Shown here: positions 26,783 through 36,299 of the stretch, in pieces
How the letters are laid out: every line of letters starts with the position of its first letter
Position numbering within the stretch: position 1 is the stretch's first letter
Source of the DNA: Zygnema circumcarinatum
Taxonomy: Eukaryota > Streptophyta > Zygnematophyceae > Zygnematales > Zygnemataceae
Assembly: GCA_037447605.1 (NCBI GenBank)
Contig: CM074822.1
Coordinates: forward strand, 627,767 to 679,759
Length of the DNA stretch: 51,993 nt
Direction: 5' to 3'
The notes under the pieces: generated by a model
Database searches by the model: none
What the model saw: the letters and a program-made list of their open reading frames with translations, nothing else
Told to the model about the DNA's origin: nothing
Made by a program: the position numbers and the translations under genes

Positions 26783-27105
26783 AGGGCAAGGGCGGGGCAA
26801 GGGCGAGGCAAGGGGAGGGAGGGGCAAGGGGAGGGCAAGGGGAGGGCAAGGGGAGGGCAAGGGAAGGGCGAGGGGAAGGCAAGGGCAGGGCAAGGGGAGG
26901 GCAAGGGGAGGGCAAGGGGAGGGCAAGGTAAGGGCAAGGGCAGGGCAAGGGGAGGGCAAGGGGAGGGCAAGGTAAGGGCGAGGGGAAGGCAAGGGCAGGG
27001 CAAGGGGAGGGCAAGGGGAGGGCAAGGGGAGGGCAAGGTAAGGGCGAGGGGAAGGCAAGGTAAGGGCAAGAGCAGGGCAAGGGCATGGCAAGGCAGGGCA
27101 AGGGC
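26783..27105 (+). repeat. GGGCAAGGGGA purine minisatellite, copy 1
   Basis: About 320 bp of 11-bp units (GGGCAAGGGGA) with GGTAAGG and GGGCGAGG variants. It lies immediately upstream of a conserved block containing a tRNA-like module. Every unit contains GCAAGG, which is also the core of the 17-bp array that follows. No coding function is supported. Confidence 0.9.
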
Positions 27106-27158
27106 TTGCGCTTCTGTTGTGTGTATGACTGTATGTTATTCCTCCCTTTTCCCATTAA

Positions 27159-27228
27159 GTCGAAGTGGCGGATTGGTTCACAACTGTTACAAAACAGTAA
27201 TAAAGGGGTTCAAATCCCCTCTTCGACT
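27159..27228 (+). ncRNA. tRNA-like Pol III module, copy 1
   Basis: The acceptor arms GTCGAAG and CTTCGAC pair over 7 bp. AGGGG-TTCAAAT-CCCCT makes a perfect T-arm. ACTGT/ACAGT forms an anticodon-like stem with an abnormal 6-nt loop (TACAAA). The D-arm is poor. The B-box GGTTCAAATCC (27207-27217) is a perfect consensus match, and TGGCGGATTGG is close to an A-box. A T9 run (27240-27248) could serve as a Pol III terminator. It is probably a tRNA-derived RNA gene or pseudogene, not a standard tRNA. Confidence 0.6.
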
Positions 27229-27312
27229 TGTAGTGTTTATTTTTTTTTCTATATTTTTTTATTTAAAGTTTTTGTGTTTTTGCTTCATATGCAAAATATT
27301 TGTTGGTATTTT

Positions 27313-28132
27313 TGCAATGGAAAGTTTTCTGCAAGTCAAGGTTTTCTTCAATTCAAGGTTTTCTTCAATGCAAGGTTTTCTTCAATGCAAGGTTTTCTTC
27401 AATGCAAGGTTTTCTGCAAGGCAAGGTTTTCTTCAATGCAAGGTTTTCTTCAATGCAAGGTTTGCTTCAATGAAAGGTTTTTTGCAATGCAAGGTTTTTT
27501 GCAATGCAAGGTTTTTTGCAATGCAAGGTTTTCTTCAATGCAAGGTTTTCTTCAATGCCAGGTTTTTTGCAAGTCAAGGTTTTCTTCAATGCAAGGCAAG
27601 GTTTTCTTCAATGCAATGCAAGGTTTTCTTCAATGCAAGGTTTTCTTCAATGCAAGGTTTGCTGCATTGAAAGGTTTTCTGCAATGCAAGGTTTTCTTCA
27701 ATGCAAGGTTTTCTTCAATGCAAGGTTTTCTTCAATGCAAGGTTTTCTTCAATGCAAGGTTTTCTGCAATGCAAGGTTTTCTGCAATGCAAGGTTTTCTG
27801 CAATGCAAGGTTTTCTGCAATGCAAGGTTTTCTGCAATGCAAGGTTTTCTGCAATGCAAGGTTTTCTTCAATGCAAGGTTTTCTTCAATGCAAGGTTTGC
27901 TGCATTGAAAGGTTTTCTGCAATGCAAGGTTTTCTTCAATGCAAGGTTTTCTTCAATGCAAGGTTTTCTTCAATGCAAGGTTTTCTTCAATGCAAGGTTT
28001 TCTGCAAGGCAAGGTTTTCTTCAATGCAAGGTTTTCTTCAATGCAAGGTTTGCTGCATTGAAAGGTTTTCTGCAATGCAAGGTTTTCTTCAATGCAAGGT
28101 TTGCTGCAATGAATGGTTTTCTGGAATGCCAA
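27313..28132 (+). repeat. 17-bp minisatellite GTTTTCTTCAATGCAAG, copy 1
   Basis: About 48 units of 17 bp, with CTGCAATG and TTGCAATG variants and occasional deletions (GCAAGGCAAGG). The unit has no stop in any plus-strand frame and 17 is not a multiple of 3. The array therefore reads open in all three plus frames as the same 17-residue cycle. The minus strand of the consensus contains TGA. These long open frames are an artefact of repeat structure. Confidence 0.93.
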
Positions 28133-28186
28133 GCCAAGCCACGTCACGTTTCCAACCCATGGCCTGAAATGTTTTCGGCTTTCAGT

Positions 28187-28476
28187 GTCTGCGATTGGGC
28201 GAGGGTCGGCCGGGCAGCTGGAATTGTTTGTGGTCAACCGTCGACGCGATTGCGACCAGGTAATCAGCCCACTTACGGCGCATCCCGTCACGTCGCGGGC
28301 ACCGTACGGTAGCTTTCCCCCACGCCGGTGGCGCCACCTACCTTTCCGTACAGTCGTAACCACAGGGAAGATGAGGAAGGCGCACGGCCCGTCTGTTTGG
28401 ACCACACCTTTCTTCTCGGGCAGCTCGTGGCTAAACTTGAGCTGCCCGTCCGACGCTCGCCCAATCGCGGACGCTT
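28187..28476. mobile_element. Inverted-repeat element between the two composite arrays
   Basis: TGCGATTGGGCGAGGGTCGG (left, about 28189) and its inverted relative around CGACGCTCGCCCAATCGCGG (right, about 28452-28471) form 30-bp arms continuing into GGGCAGCT/AGCTGCCC. The internal 200 bp is GC-rich with a CCGTACGG palindrome. No unambiguous target duplication was seen. It is probably a small non-autonomous element or its remnant. Confidence 0.5.
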
Positions 28477-28651
28477 GCGTCGCACATACGGCAGCCAAAA
28501 CCATTTCGGGGCTGCCCGGGGCCCTCCCCAAGGCCTCGCCTCCCGGCCCGGCATGACCGTTCGACTCATTCCTCCCTCCCTCCCTCACCGAGAGCGGGTG
28601 CTCTCTCTCTCTTCTCTCTCTCTCTTCCTCTCTCTCTCCTTCTGCTCATCC

Positions 28652-28783
28652 ATGGCTGTGCAAGGTGTTGCCAAGGCTGCAGCTGCTTTCTGCGCCTTAT
28701 CGCTGCAGCTGATGCAGCTGCTCGCAACGGCGTTGAGCGGCGGGTCGAAGGCCGCCCGCCCGCAGCCCGCAGCTCGTCTCCTG
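28652..28783 (+). CDS. Possible first coding exon of an unidentified gene
   Basis: A 44-codon frame starts at an ATG preceded by a C/T-rich leader (28561-28650), the same arrangement seen before the PQ-loop and pyrophosphatase-like genes. It ends at a phase-0 CTG|GTAGGC donor. The peptide is Ala/Leu-rich (MAVQGVAKAAAAFCALSLQL at its start), with a hydrophobic stretch that could be a signal anchor. No downstream exon could be matched, and the next 2 kb is minisatellite. It may equally be chance. Confidence 0.2.
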
Positions 28784-28857
28784 GTAGGCGCTGGCTGTCA
28801 ATGCTTTCAAGCTTTTTTTATTTAGGGTTATTAGCGTCAAAAAGTGTAACAAGGGAG

Positions 28858-29985
28858 GGGAGAGGAGGGCAAGAGCAGGGCAAGGGCATGGCAAGGCAGG
28901 GCAAGGGCAGGGCAAGGGAGGGCAGGGAAAGGGAAGGCAGGGCACGAGAGGGCAGGGCAAGGGAAGTCAGCGCAAGGGAAGGCAAGGGGAGGACAAGGGA
29001 GGGCAGGGAAAGGGAGGGCAGGGAAAGGGAGGGCAGGGAAAGGGAGGGCAGGGCAAGAGGGGGCAGGGCAAGGGAAGTCAGCGCAAGGGAAGGCAAGGGG
29101 AGGGCAAGGAGAGGGCAAGGTAAGCAAGAGCAGGGCAAGGGCATTGCAAGGGCGGGCAGCGCAAGGGAGGGCAGGGAAAGGGAGGGCAGCGCAAGGGAAG
29201 GCAAGGGGAGGGCAATGGAAGGGCAAGGGCGGGGCAAGGGCAGGGAAAGGGAGGGCAGCGCAAGGGAAGGCAAGGGGAGGGCAAGGCAGGGCAAGGGCAG
29301 GGCAAGGGAGGGCAGGGAAAGGGAGGGCAGGGCAAGAGAGGGCAGGGCAAGGGAAGTCAGCGCAAGGGAAGGCAAGGGGAGGGCAAGGAGAGGGCAAGGT
29401 AAGCAAGAGCAGGGCAAGGGCATTGCAAGGGCGGGCAGCGCAAGGGAGGGCAGGGAAATGGAGGGCAGCGCAAGGGAAGGCAAGGGGAGGGCAATGGAAG
29501 GGCAAGGGCGGGGCAAGGGCAGGGCAAGGGCAAGGAAAGGCAGGGCAGCGCAAGGGAAGGCAAGGGGAGGGCAAGGCGGGGCAAGGGCAGGGCAAGGGAG
29601 GGCAGGGAAAGGGAGGGCAGGGAAGGGGAGGGCAGGGCAAGAGAGGGCAGGGCAAGGGAAGTTAGCGCAAGGGAAGGGCAAGGGCATTGCACGGGCAGGC
29701 AGCGCAAGGGAGGGCAGGGAAAGGGAGGGCAGGGAAAAGGGAGGGCAGGGAAAGGAGGGCAGGGAAAGGGAGGGCAGGGAAAGGGAGGGCAGGGCAAGAG
29801 AGGGCAGGGCAAGGGAAGTTAGCGCAAGGGAAGGGCAAGGGGAGGGCAAGAGCAGGGCAAGGGGAGGGCAAGGGAAGGGCGAGGGGAAGGAAAGGGCAGG
29901 GCAAGGGGAGGGCAAGGGGAGGGCAAGGGGAGGGCAAGGGGAGGGCAAGGTAAGGGCAAGAGCAGGGCAAGGGCATGGCAAGGCA
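28858..29985 (+). repeat. GGGCAAGGGGA-type purine minisatellite, copy 2 (expanded)
   Basis: About 1.13 kb of GGGCAAGGG, GGGAGGGCAGG and AAGTCAGCGCAAGG units with higher-order blocks of about 230-260 bp (for example 29135-29270 against 29418-29500). It ends in the same GCAAGGGCATGGCAAGGCAG sequence that precedes the tRNA-like module in copy 1. It is non-coding. Confidence 0.9.
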
Positions 29986-30048
29986 GGGCAAGGGCTTGCG
30001 CTTCTGTTGTGTGTATGACTGTATGTTATTCCTCCCTTTTCCCATTAA

Positions 30049-30118
30049 GTCGAAGTGGCGGATTGGTTCACAACTGTTGCAAAACAGTAATAAAGGGGTT
30101 CAAATCCCCTCTTCGACT
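30049..30118 (+). ncRNA. tRNA-like Pol III module, copy 2
   Basis: Identical to the module at 27159-27228 except for one base in the anticodon-like loop (TGCAAA instead of TACAAA). The acceptor, T-arm and B-box are unchanged. A T9 run at 30142-30150 could terminate transcription. The conserved block extends about 85 bp upstream and about 15 bp downstream of the module. The two copies are 2,890 bp apart. Confidence 0.6.
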
Positions 30119-30202
30119 TGTAGTGTTTATTCATTCTTCTATTTTTTTTTATTTAAAGTTTTTTTGTTTTTGCTTCATATGCCAAATATTTGTTGGTAGT
30201 TT

Positions 30203-30895
30203 TGCAATGCAAGGTTTTCTGCAAGTCAAGGTTTTCTTCAATGCAAGGTTTTCTTCAATGCAAGGTTTGCTGCATTGAAAGGTTTTCTGCAATGCAAGGT
30301 TTTCTTCAATGCAATGTTTTCTTCAATGCAAGGTTTTCTTCAATGCAATGTTTTCTTCAATGCAAGGTTTTTGTAAGGCAAGGTTTTCTTCAATGCAAGG
30401 TTTTCTTCAATGCAAGGTTTGCTGCAATGAAAGGTTTTTTGCAATGCAAGGTTTTCTTCAATGCAAGGTTTTCTTCAATGCAAGGTTTGCTGCAATGAAT
30501 GGTTTTCTGCAATGCAAGGTTTTCTTCAATGCAAGGCAAGGTTTTCTTCAATGCAAGGCAAGGTTTTCTTCAATGCAAGGTTTTCTTCAATGCAAGGTTT
30601 TCTGCAATGCAAGGTTTTCTTCAATGCAAGGTTTTCTTCAATGCAAGGTTTTCTTCAATGCAAGGTTTTCTTCAATGCAAGGTTTTCTTCAATGCAAGGT
30701 TTTCTGCAATGCAAGGTTTTCTTCAATGCAAGGTTTTCTTCAATGCAAGGTTTTCTTCAATGCAAGGTTTTCTTCAATGCAAGGTTTTCTTCAATGCAAG
30801 GTTTTCTTCAATGCAAGGTTTTCTTCAATGCAAGGTTTTCTTCAATGCAAGGCAAGGTTTTCTTCAATGCAAGGTTTTCTGCAAGGCAAGGTTTT
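30203..30895 (+). repeat. 17-bp minisatellite GTTTTCTTCAATGCAAG, copy 2
   Basis: About 40 units of the same 17-bp repeat as at 27313-28132, in the same orientation and again just downstream of the tRNA-like module. It ends with GTTTTCGTCTTCAAGTTGGG, where unique sequence resumes. Confidence 0.93.
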
Positions 30896-32935
30896 CGTCT
30901 TCAAGTTGGGAAAATAATTGTGCAAAATGTGGAGGAGTCGAGCGGAGTTTCCCAGTCTTGTATCGAATGTTTCAGCACAGATTGTTTGGAGGCTGAGGAT
31001 TGGCACACTGTGGTGGCTCAATCGATGAGGCGATGAAATCATCGTCCATTGAGATTCTGGGAGAGGACCTTGTACGCCTCAAGCATCCCGGCGTTGTCGG
31101 AAAATGTGAGGAGGGATAGCTCGACTCGCTTACAATCAGAGAGAGCCATCAGCATTGGAGTCGGAAATGAGTCCGATCGAATCTGCACTGCAGCGGAGAG
31201 GTTAGAAGGCGATTCACAGCAATCGGTTGTGAGTGAAGTCGATGGAAATGCCGGTGGAAGAACACAATGCAAAAGCTGTTTGCTCACAGGAGGATACGCG
31301 TGAAGAAGGGGGGGCTTCACGTAGAGGAAATTACGGAAGGCCGGGATGGTGGTGAGGGAGAGACTGTAGTGCGGGAAAAAACAGGAGGAGGCAATGAAGT
31401 GGAAGGAATGGTTAAGACAGTGGTATCAATTGTGGCATTCTTCTCAGGCTCAGCGATCCTCGTAGTCACTGCAGTGCCTGTGGTGGAGAAGAGCATGTCT
31501 TGCAGAGTGGTTAGTGATATTGTGACTGACTACTGGAGGTTTTGGGCTTAGAGACGGAGGAGAGCCTTGTACGTACGCCTTAAAAGGCATCGGAGAGGGG
31601 AATTATGGCGGTGGGCGTGCTGAATGCCCCCTGGGGAACCCATGGAGAAGCTGCTACATAGATTTCCAGTGTACATTTTGGTATGGAGAGAGAGGGGTAG
31701 GGGCGAGGGCTTGGTGTGTTCTTGGAAAGTCCAAAAATTTGTGCAATTTTCAGCACGGAAGGATACTCTCTGTGAAGATGCAGCATGAGCAGTGAGTGCC
31801 TCATTCGGAAGCCTCGTTTCGGAATGGAGTGCTCAGCTGAAGCTAATGCGCTCAAGAGAAGGCGGAGGAGGACGAGGAGACCGGTGGAGGGCAGAGTGGT
31901 GGCATGTGAGGGGACTTCTGAAGAATTTGATTGTGTGTGTTCATAATTTGTTTTGGAAGGCGTGGGAAGTGGAGGAGTTTGTCGGACTTACGCCTGACTA
32001 TGTCTCACACTCAAGTTTCAACACGGGCTCACGATTGGCCGGGGGGGGGGGGAGGGGGGGAGGCTTTATGATTTTGGAAGCAGCCATTTTATGATCGACT
32101 TGAGGTTAGCATCGGGCTCCGTTACCTTTGTTGACTTTACATAACAACCCCTCGAAAATAAAGGGGAGGGTTCATCTTCTGAGGCAGGCTTGCCCCAGAG
32201 GTCCTCATAGGCATTTGAGTGACAGGAGAGTGTGTTGTATATACGTGAACAGTAGTACTAGTGTCATGATGCAGGGCAGTTGCATCCAGTTCAGTTTAAT
32301 TCAGTTCAGCTACAGCGACAGCTACAGTTCTGTTGTGCCTGTCTTGATTCTTTTGTTCCAAACACTTTCTCAGTTTTGGTAGATGGCAAAACATCAGAGA
32401 GCTTGCTGGTGTGTGGTCTGCCTTAGTGAATCCCCTTCTGTGTAACACTCGAGGGAGAGAGGGGTTGGGAAGACCTCTAGCGGTAGCTTCCTCTCCTCCC
32501 TCCCTCCCTCCCTCCAGACTGGCGGGTCGATGTTGTGGTAACATCTGCTTATAAGGAGGACGTGCCGGCTCGAGTGTGTTTCAAGCTTTGTACTATGAAA
32601 TGTGGGCCCATGGAAGGAAGAGCCTTTGGATGCTCTTTCCTCTTTCCTGGTTTTGAGAGATGCACTTCCTTAGCTTATGGTTGGGTGTGTCCTTTAGTCT
32701 CGGGAAGGAAAGTATGCCACTCTCCCTCTCCGTTTGGTCCCCATTTGAAGGCCAACCGTTGGCCGTCACATGCCGTAAAGCCGTTGCGTTTGCAACACAT
32801 TTCCAACAGCGTGGTTCTATGCTCGTTCTAACGTCACGCGTTGCTCCGATGACGTCATCAGCATAGCGTGGTATCGTGTCGCGACGTAACGACAAGAGCC
32901 ACTCACTCGACTGCCCTCGCTCAGTGCTTGACTCA
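30896..32935. other. Region without a recognised gene; weak minus-strand open frames
   Basis: Open frames at 31042-31320 and 31580-31855 on the minus strand look less repetitive than most. Their sequences share GAGAGNNCCTTGTACG-type words near 31065 and 31560, as if part of a diverged duplication. I recognise no domain in either. A G-run lies at 32041-32058 and a GGA/CCT patch near 32500. The palindrome TGACGTCA occurs at 32850-32857. Confidence 0.4.
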
Positions 32936-33442
32936 GGTCGGAGCCATTGGACCAACCATTGCTCCAGTGGCTGCCAACCATCGCGAGCCAGCCAGCCAAC
33001 CAATGCCAATGGTTGTAACCGTTGGCTGGCTACATAGCCAACCATTGCCAATGACTGCAACCATTGGACCCTCGATTCCCGACCCACCGAAGAAGCAATT
33101 AGCCATCTTGATGAAGATGGAATTTCCCAAACTGTTCTATAGAGGGCTTTGATGTGTGAAGGTTCCGGTTGTCTTCACCTCATTAAAACGCATCAAGCAA
33201 ATTTAGTAAGCCTCAAGAAGCATGCTTCTCACCTGAGCGCAGCAGAGATGGTGCAAGAAAGTCTCACCGTACTTTGAGTTGATGTTTTTTGCGTATTGAG
33301 TGAGCCAGCGAAACAATCTTTTGGGCCTGATACTACATAGCCAACCATTGCCAATGACTGCAACCATTGGACCCTCGATTCCCGACCCACCCAACCATTG
33401 CCAGTGGTTGCAGCCATTGGCTGGCTGCCAAGCCAACCATAC
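32936..33442. repeat. Two CCATTGG/CCAATGG blocks, partly duplicated
   Basis: Block 32936-33090 and block 33335-33442 share a near-identical segment of about 60 bp (ACATAGCCAACCATTGCCAA through TCCCGACCCACC). The copies are about 300 bp apart in direct orientation. They belong to the same word family as 11508-12015. Confidence 0.8.
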
Positions 33443-33499
33443 GATACGTATGGACATACATGAACTCTAACATAATTCCGCTCGCCTATTGGTAACTAG

Positions 33500-33940
33500 G
33501 GATGGCCCGCGTTATAAATTCCGAATACATTATATACTTTACAACGGGTTTAAAAGTAGTAATATATTATAAAGTAAAAGACTTTATTATATATTATACC
33601 CACTCGTTTTGAACAATTATCGACCGTACGATCGTAGTCGTACGGCCGTACGGTCATACCATACCAAAATTAGGTCGTTTTGGCGTTGGCGCTGCGAAAT
33701 GCGTCCGTCTGGTTCACTCTGTCTGTCGTACATCCATACCGCATAATACCGTACAATCGTATGTTCGTACGACCGTACATGTTGTAAAGGCGTTGTAAAG
33801 TAATATATATCAGCCGTTATCTAGTCGTCACAGTTGTATAATATAATATATATTATATAGTCGTAATTAATCCATCCCATTGGTAGCACGGACCTTATAT
33901 TTGCCAAATACAATATTTTCGCGTGATATTTGCCAAAACT
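33500..33940. other. AT-rich stretch with GTACG palindromic words
   Basis: ATATATTATA-type low-complexity sequence (33530-33600 and 33800-33870), with a cluster of CGTACGG/CCGTACG words at 33625-33780. No gene was seen. Confidence 0.5.
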
Positions 33941-34099
33941 AGGGGGTGTCAGACTTAAAAAATTTCAGTACGCGTGTTCGTAAGTTTGACATCAGAACGA
34001 GTACTCCAGTATAATAGCGATCCTTCTGCGGCGGAGTACTTTCGTAACCTTTTTTTTCGTAACGCTTTTCGTAAGATTTTGTTAAGTCTGACACCCCCT
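33941..34099. mobile_element. Small MITE, about 160 bp, 18-19-bp terminal inverted repeats
   Basis: The left end AGGGGGTGTCAGACTTAA and the right end, its exact complement, bound about 160 bp. The flanks read ACT on both sides (3-bp duplication). If the ends are taken as GGGGGTGTC, they read TA on both sides. The first suggests PIF/Harbinger or CACTA ancestry and the second Tc1/mariner; the sequence alone does not decide. The interior has repeated TTCGTAA words and no coding capacity. Confidence 0.75.
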
Positions 34100-34149
34100 A
34101 CTATGGCGTAAATATTATGGGGTCCTACTTTATTAATATTGTCTCTTTC

Positions 34150-34345
34150 CGTACCGTATCGTACCGTCTTCTCGTAGTGTGGTGTAGCGTATCGTATAAT
34201 ATCGTCACTTGATTTATCGTATCATATTGCTATATCGTGCCATAACAAACGTTTCTGCATTGTATCGTATTGTACCTAAATGTATCGTAGCGTATCGTAA
34301 TCTTTGTATCGTGTCGTGTCTCTCGTATCGTACCATATCGGCTCG
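34150..34345. repeat. Degenerate CGTATCGTA repeat
   Basis: About 195 bp in which TATCGTA, CGTATCG and TCGTACC recur, mostly at 5-bp multiples. It is a low-complexity array derived from an ATCGT-like unit. Confidence 0.7.
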
Positions 34346-34429
34346 TTTTTTCAAGACATTCGGACGCCACAAGCGCGTCATGTCGAGCACGCCCACTCGG
34401 ACGCCTCTCGACCAGTAATATCCCGCCAC

Positions 34430-34770
34430 GTGTAATACCGTCCAAATCTACAATCAGCAGCTCACAGGCGCAAAACCGCACAGAACGACAAAATCTCGCA
34501 CCTCGCAATCTTGCCTGACACCTGTCGCTTTCTGTCAAGACTGTTTTGTCGTTTACTGCCACGTTGCGACCAAAACTGCCCTCTTTTTGCCGTATCCAAC
34601 CTCGACGCCTCCAAACGACAGCGAGGTCAACCTGCACTTCCAACCACCTCGACCAATCACAACCAACCACGTCATCCATAAAATCTCCAGAAAACCAATT
34701 GGAATCCGCCACGTCAACGCTAAATTCAGCAATTATCCAATCAGCGTCAAACACGTCACTTTCTCATAGA
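34430..34770. promoter_or_regulatory. Cluster of CCAAT and CACGTC/CCACGTG words
   Basis: CCACGTGTAA, ACCAATCACA, CCACGTCATC, ACCAATTGG, CCACGTCAAC, TCCAATCAGC and ACACGTCAC occur within about 330 bp. The mix of ACGT-core and CCAAT boxes resembles the modules at 39488-39716 (opposite orientation). It is either a promoter or part of a dispersed repeat; no start codon clearly follows. Confidence 0.35.
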
Positions 34771-35053
34771 TTCGGTCTTCCCTGATTCGCCGGTTCTGAA
34801 GTTGGTTACCTCTCCGCTCGCCACGTGCCACCTCCGCTTCCTGGGAATCTTCGAGAGCTGCTGACGTGGCAGCCCGCCGGCGCTCCCTCGCGCTCCCTCG
34901 CGCTCCGAAAAATCGCTTGCGTCGCGTCCGCCGACCCAATCCCGTCCAAATTTGGTACATAACCGTACAGTATGTGTACGAAGTGGTACAAAAGTCGTAC
35001 GATTTGTGCTGTGTGGGATATTGGTCCGTACAGTACAAACCCACACGCTTACC

Positions 35054-35605
35054 CATGCCTCTGTAAATAAGGGGATTCCCTTAAACATATAAAGATACAT
35101 ATACAAACATTTTCAAGGGACATTGTGAGATTATTCTATGGGATTTTGAGAAACAGGAAACTTTCACACTTTGGCACTTTCATTTTGAGACAAATGAGGG
35201 TTAATGGCATTTATCTCACGCATGGCGAGGCCATCAAATGTACATATACATCAGCATCATACGGAACCACGAGGAACTGGTCGCAGAGGACCTAAGCACA
35301 AAAGGAGGGATTATAAGGGATATGTTGCAATGCAAACACCTCACCTTAGGTCCTCTGCGCCCAGTTAGTTCCTCGTGGTTCCCCATGATGCTGGTTTCGT
35401 CCATGTACATTTGATGGCCTCGCCATTTTGAGATCGATGCCACTTTCATTTTACTTTCATGCATATGCCCATTTTACTCTAAAGCAAACCCAAATATCCG
35501 ACAATCCTTTATTCGTCCCTTAAAAAATATATATGGGACGGCCAATAATCTATTTATGGGAGTTAAGGGATCCCCTACACAGGTTCCCTTAATTTTCGAG
35601 GCCTG
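35054..35605. mobile_element. hAT-like non-autonomous element, 552 bp, perfect 8-bp target duplication
   Basis: The flanks CGCTTACC at 35046-35053 and 35606-35613 are identical 8-mers. The ends are imperfect inverted repeats, CATGCCTCTGTAAATAAGGG on the left against CAGGCCTCGAAAATTAAGGG on the right complement. They relate to the CAGGCCTC ends of the element at 14890-16447, so the two probably belong to one family. There is no transposase. A foldback (35203-35445) sits inside, as a palindrome does in the larger element. Confidence 0.82.
35203..35445. mobile_element. Foldback MITE nested in the 552-bp element
   Basis: Arms of about 85 bp run from GGCATTTATCTCACGCATGG inward to GGACCTAAG, with the complement ending at GATCGATGCC. 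The central spacer is about 35 bp. CACTTTCATTTT occurs on both outer sides (35175-35186 and 35441-35452), though the left copy is about 16 bp away from the arm. Relatives are at 26325-26430 (one arm) and 48168-48205 (tip of one arm). Confidence 0.8.
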
Positions 35606-35613
35606 CGCTTACC

Positions 35614-36299
35614 GTTTGGTTGGTTTGTCGTACTGTATTTGACCGTACGGGACGGCAACCGCCCATTCCGGTAACCTTCATAACCGCTCCGCCGCCGGCC
35701 GCCAGTCGCTCTCCTCTCTCTCGCTCTCTCGCTCTCTCGCTCTCTCGCTGGCGGGCGGGCTCCCGTCCCTCCCTCTCCCTCTCTCCCTCTCTCCCTCTCT
35801 CCCTCTCTCTCCCTCTCTCATCCTCTCCCGACGCTCTCTCCCACCTCACTATCCCTCTCCCTGTCCTGTCTCCCACTTCCTCGATTTCAACTCGTTCTCC
35901 CCTGTCTTTCATTCTCTCGCACTCGCACCTCGCTATCCCTCTCCTGTGTCACTCTTTCTCGCATGCGAACCTCCCTTACCCTCTTCTGTCTCCCTCTCGC
36001 CCGCACTCCTACCTCTCTTATTTTCTACTGTCGCCCTCTTTCCTCGCACTCCCACCTGTCGCTCCCTCTCCTGTGTCTCCCTCCCTCTCCCGCGTCTCTC
36101 TGCCTTGAACTCCCACCTCGTCTCTGACTCAAGATCGTGTCCTACAACTATCTCTCACTCGAAACCTCTCCCTCTCCTCGTCTTATTTTCTTCTCTCTAG
36201 TCTGACCCCACTTCGCCCACTGGAGTGTAGCATGAGAAGTTCCTCAAGTTCCTCCTAACCACGCCTTCTCCTTCTTCCGTACATCCCCCTTCGGAATCA
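35614..36299 (+). promoter_or_regulatory. C/T-rich upstream region of the pyrophosphatase-like gene
   Basis: From 35710 to 36190 the sequence is dominated by CTCTC, TCGCTC and CCCTCTC, with CTCGCTCTCTCG units at 35715-35750. It ends about 60-100 bp before the ATG at 36300. It probably includes the promoter and 5' leader. CCGTACGG at 35644 is one of many such words in the window. No TATA box is clear. Confidence 0.4.

Noticed and set aside
27085-28312. Open frames of 130-360 codons in the 17-bp arrays (also 30190-31036)
   Set aside because: All three plus frames give the same cyclic repeat; this is a consequence of a stop-free 17-bp unit, not coding evidence.
28801-30045. Open frames of about 400 codons over the purine minisatellite, both strands
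   Set aside because: They are ARGGQGKG- or LPSPCPAL-type repeats produced by GGGCAAGGG units.
26783-30895. CRISPR-like array
   Set aside because: The units are directly adjacent without unique spacers and the context is eukaryotic; they are minisatellites.
31042-31855. Minus-strand gene from open frames at 31042-31320 and 31580-31855
   Set aside because: There is no recognisable domain, stops lie between them, and no splice pair joins them convincingly; left as an unassigned region.
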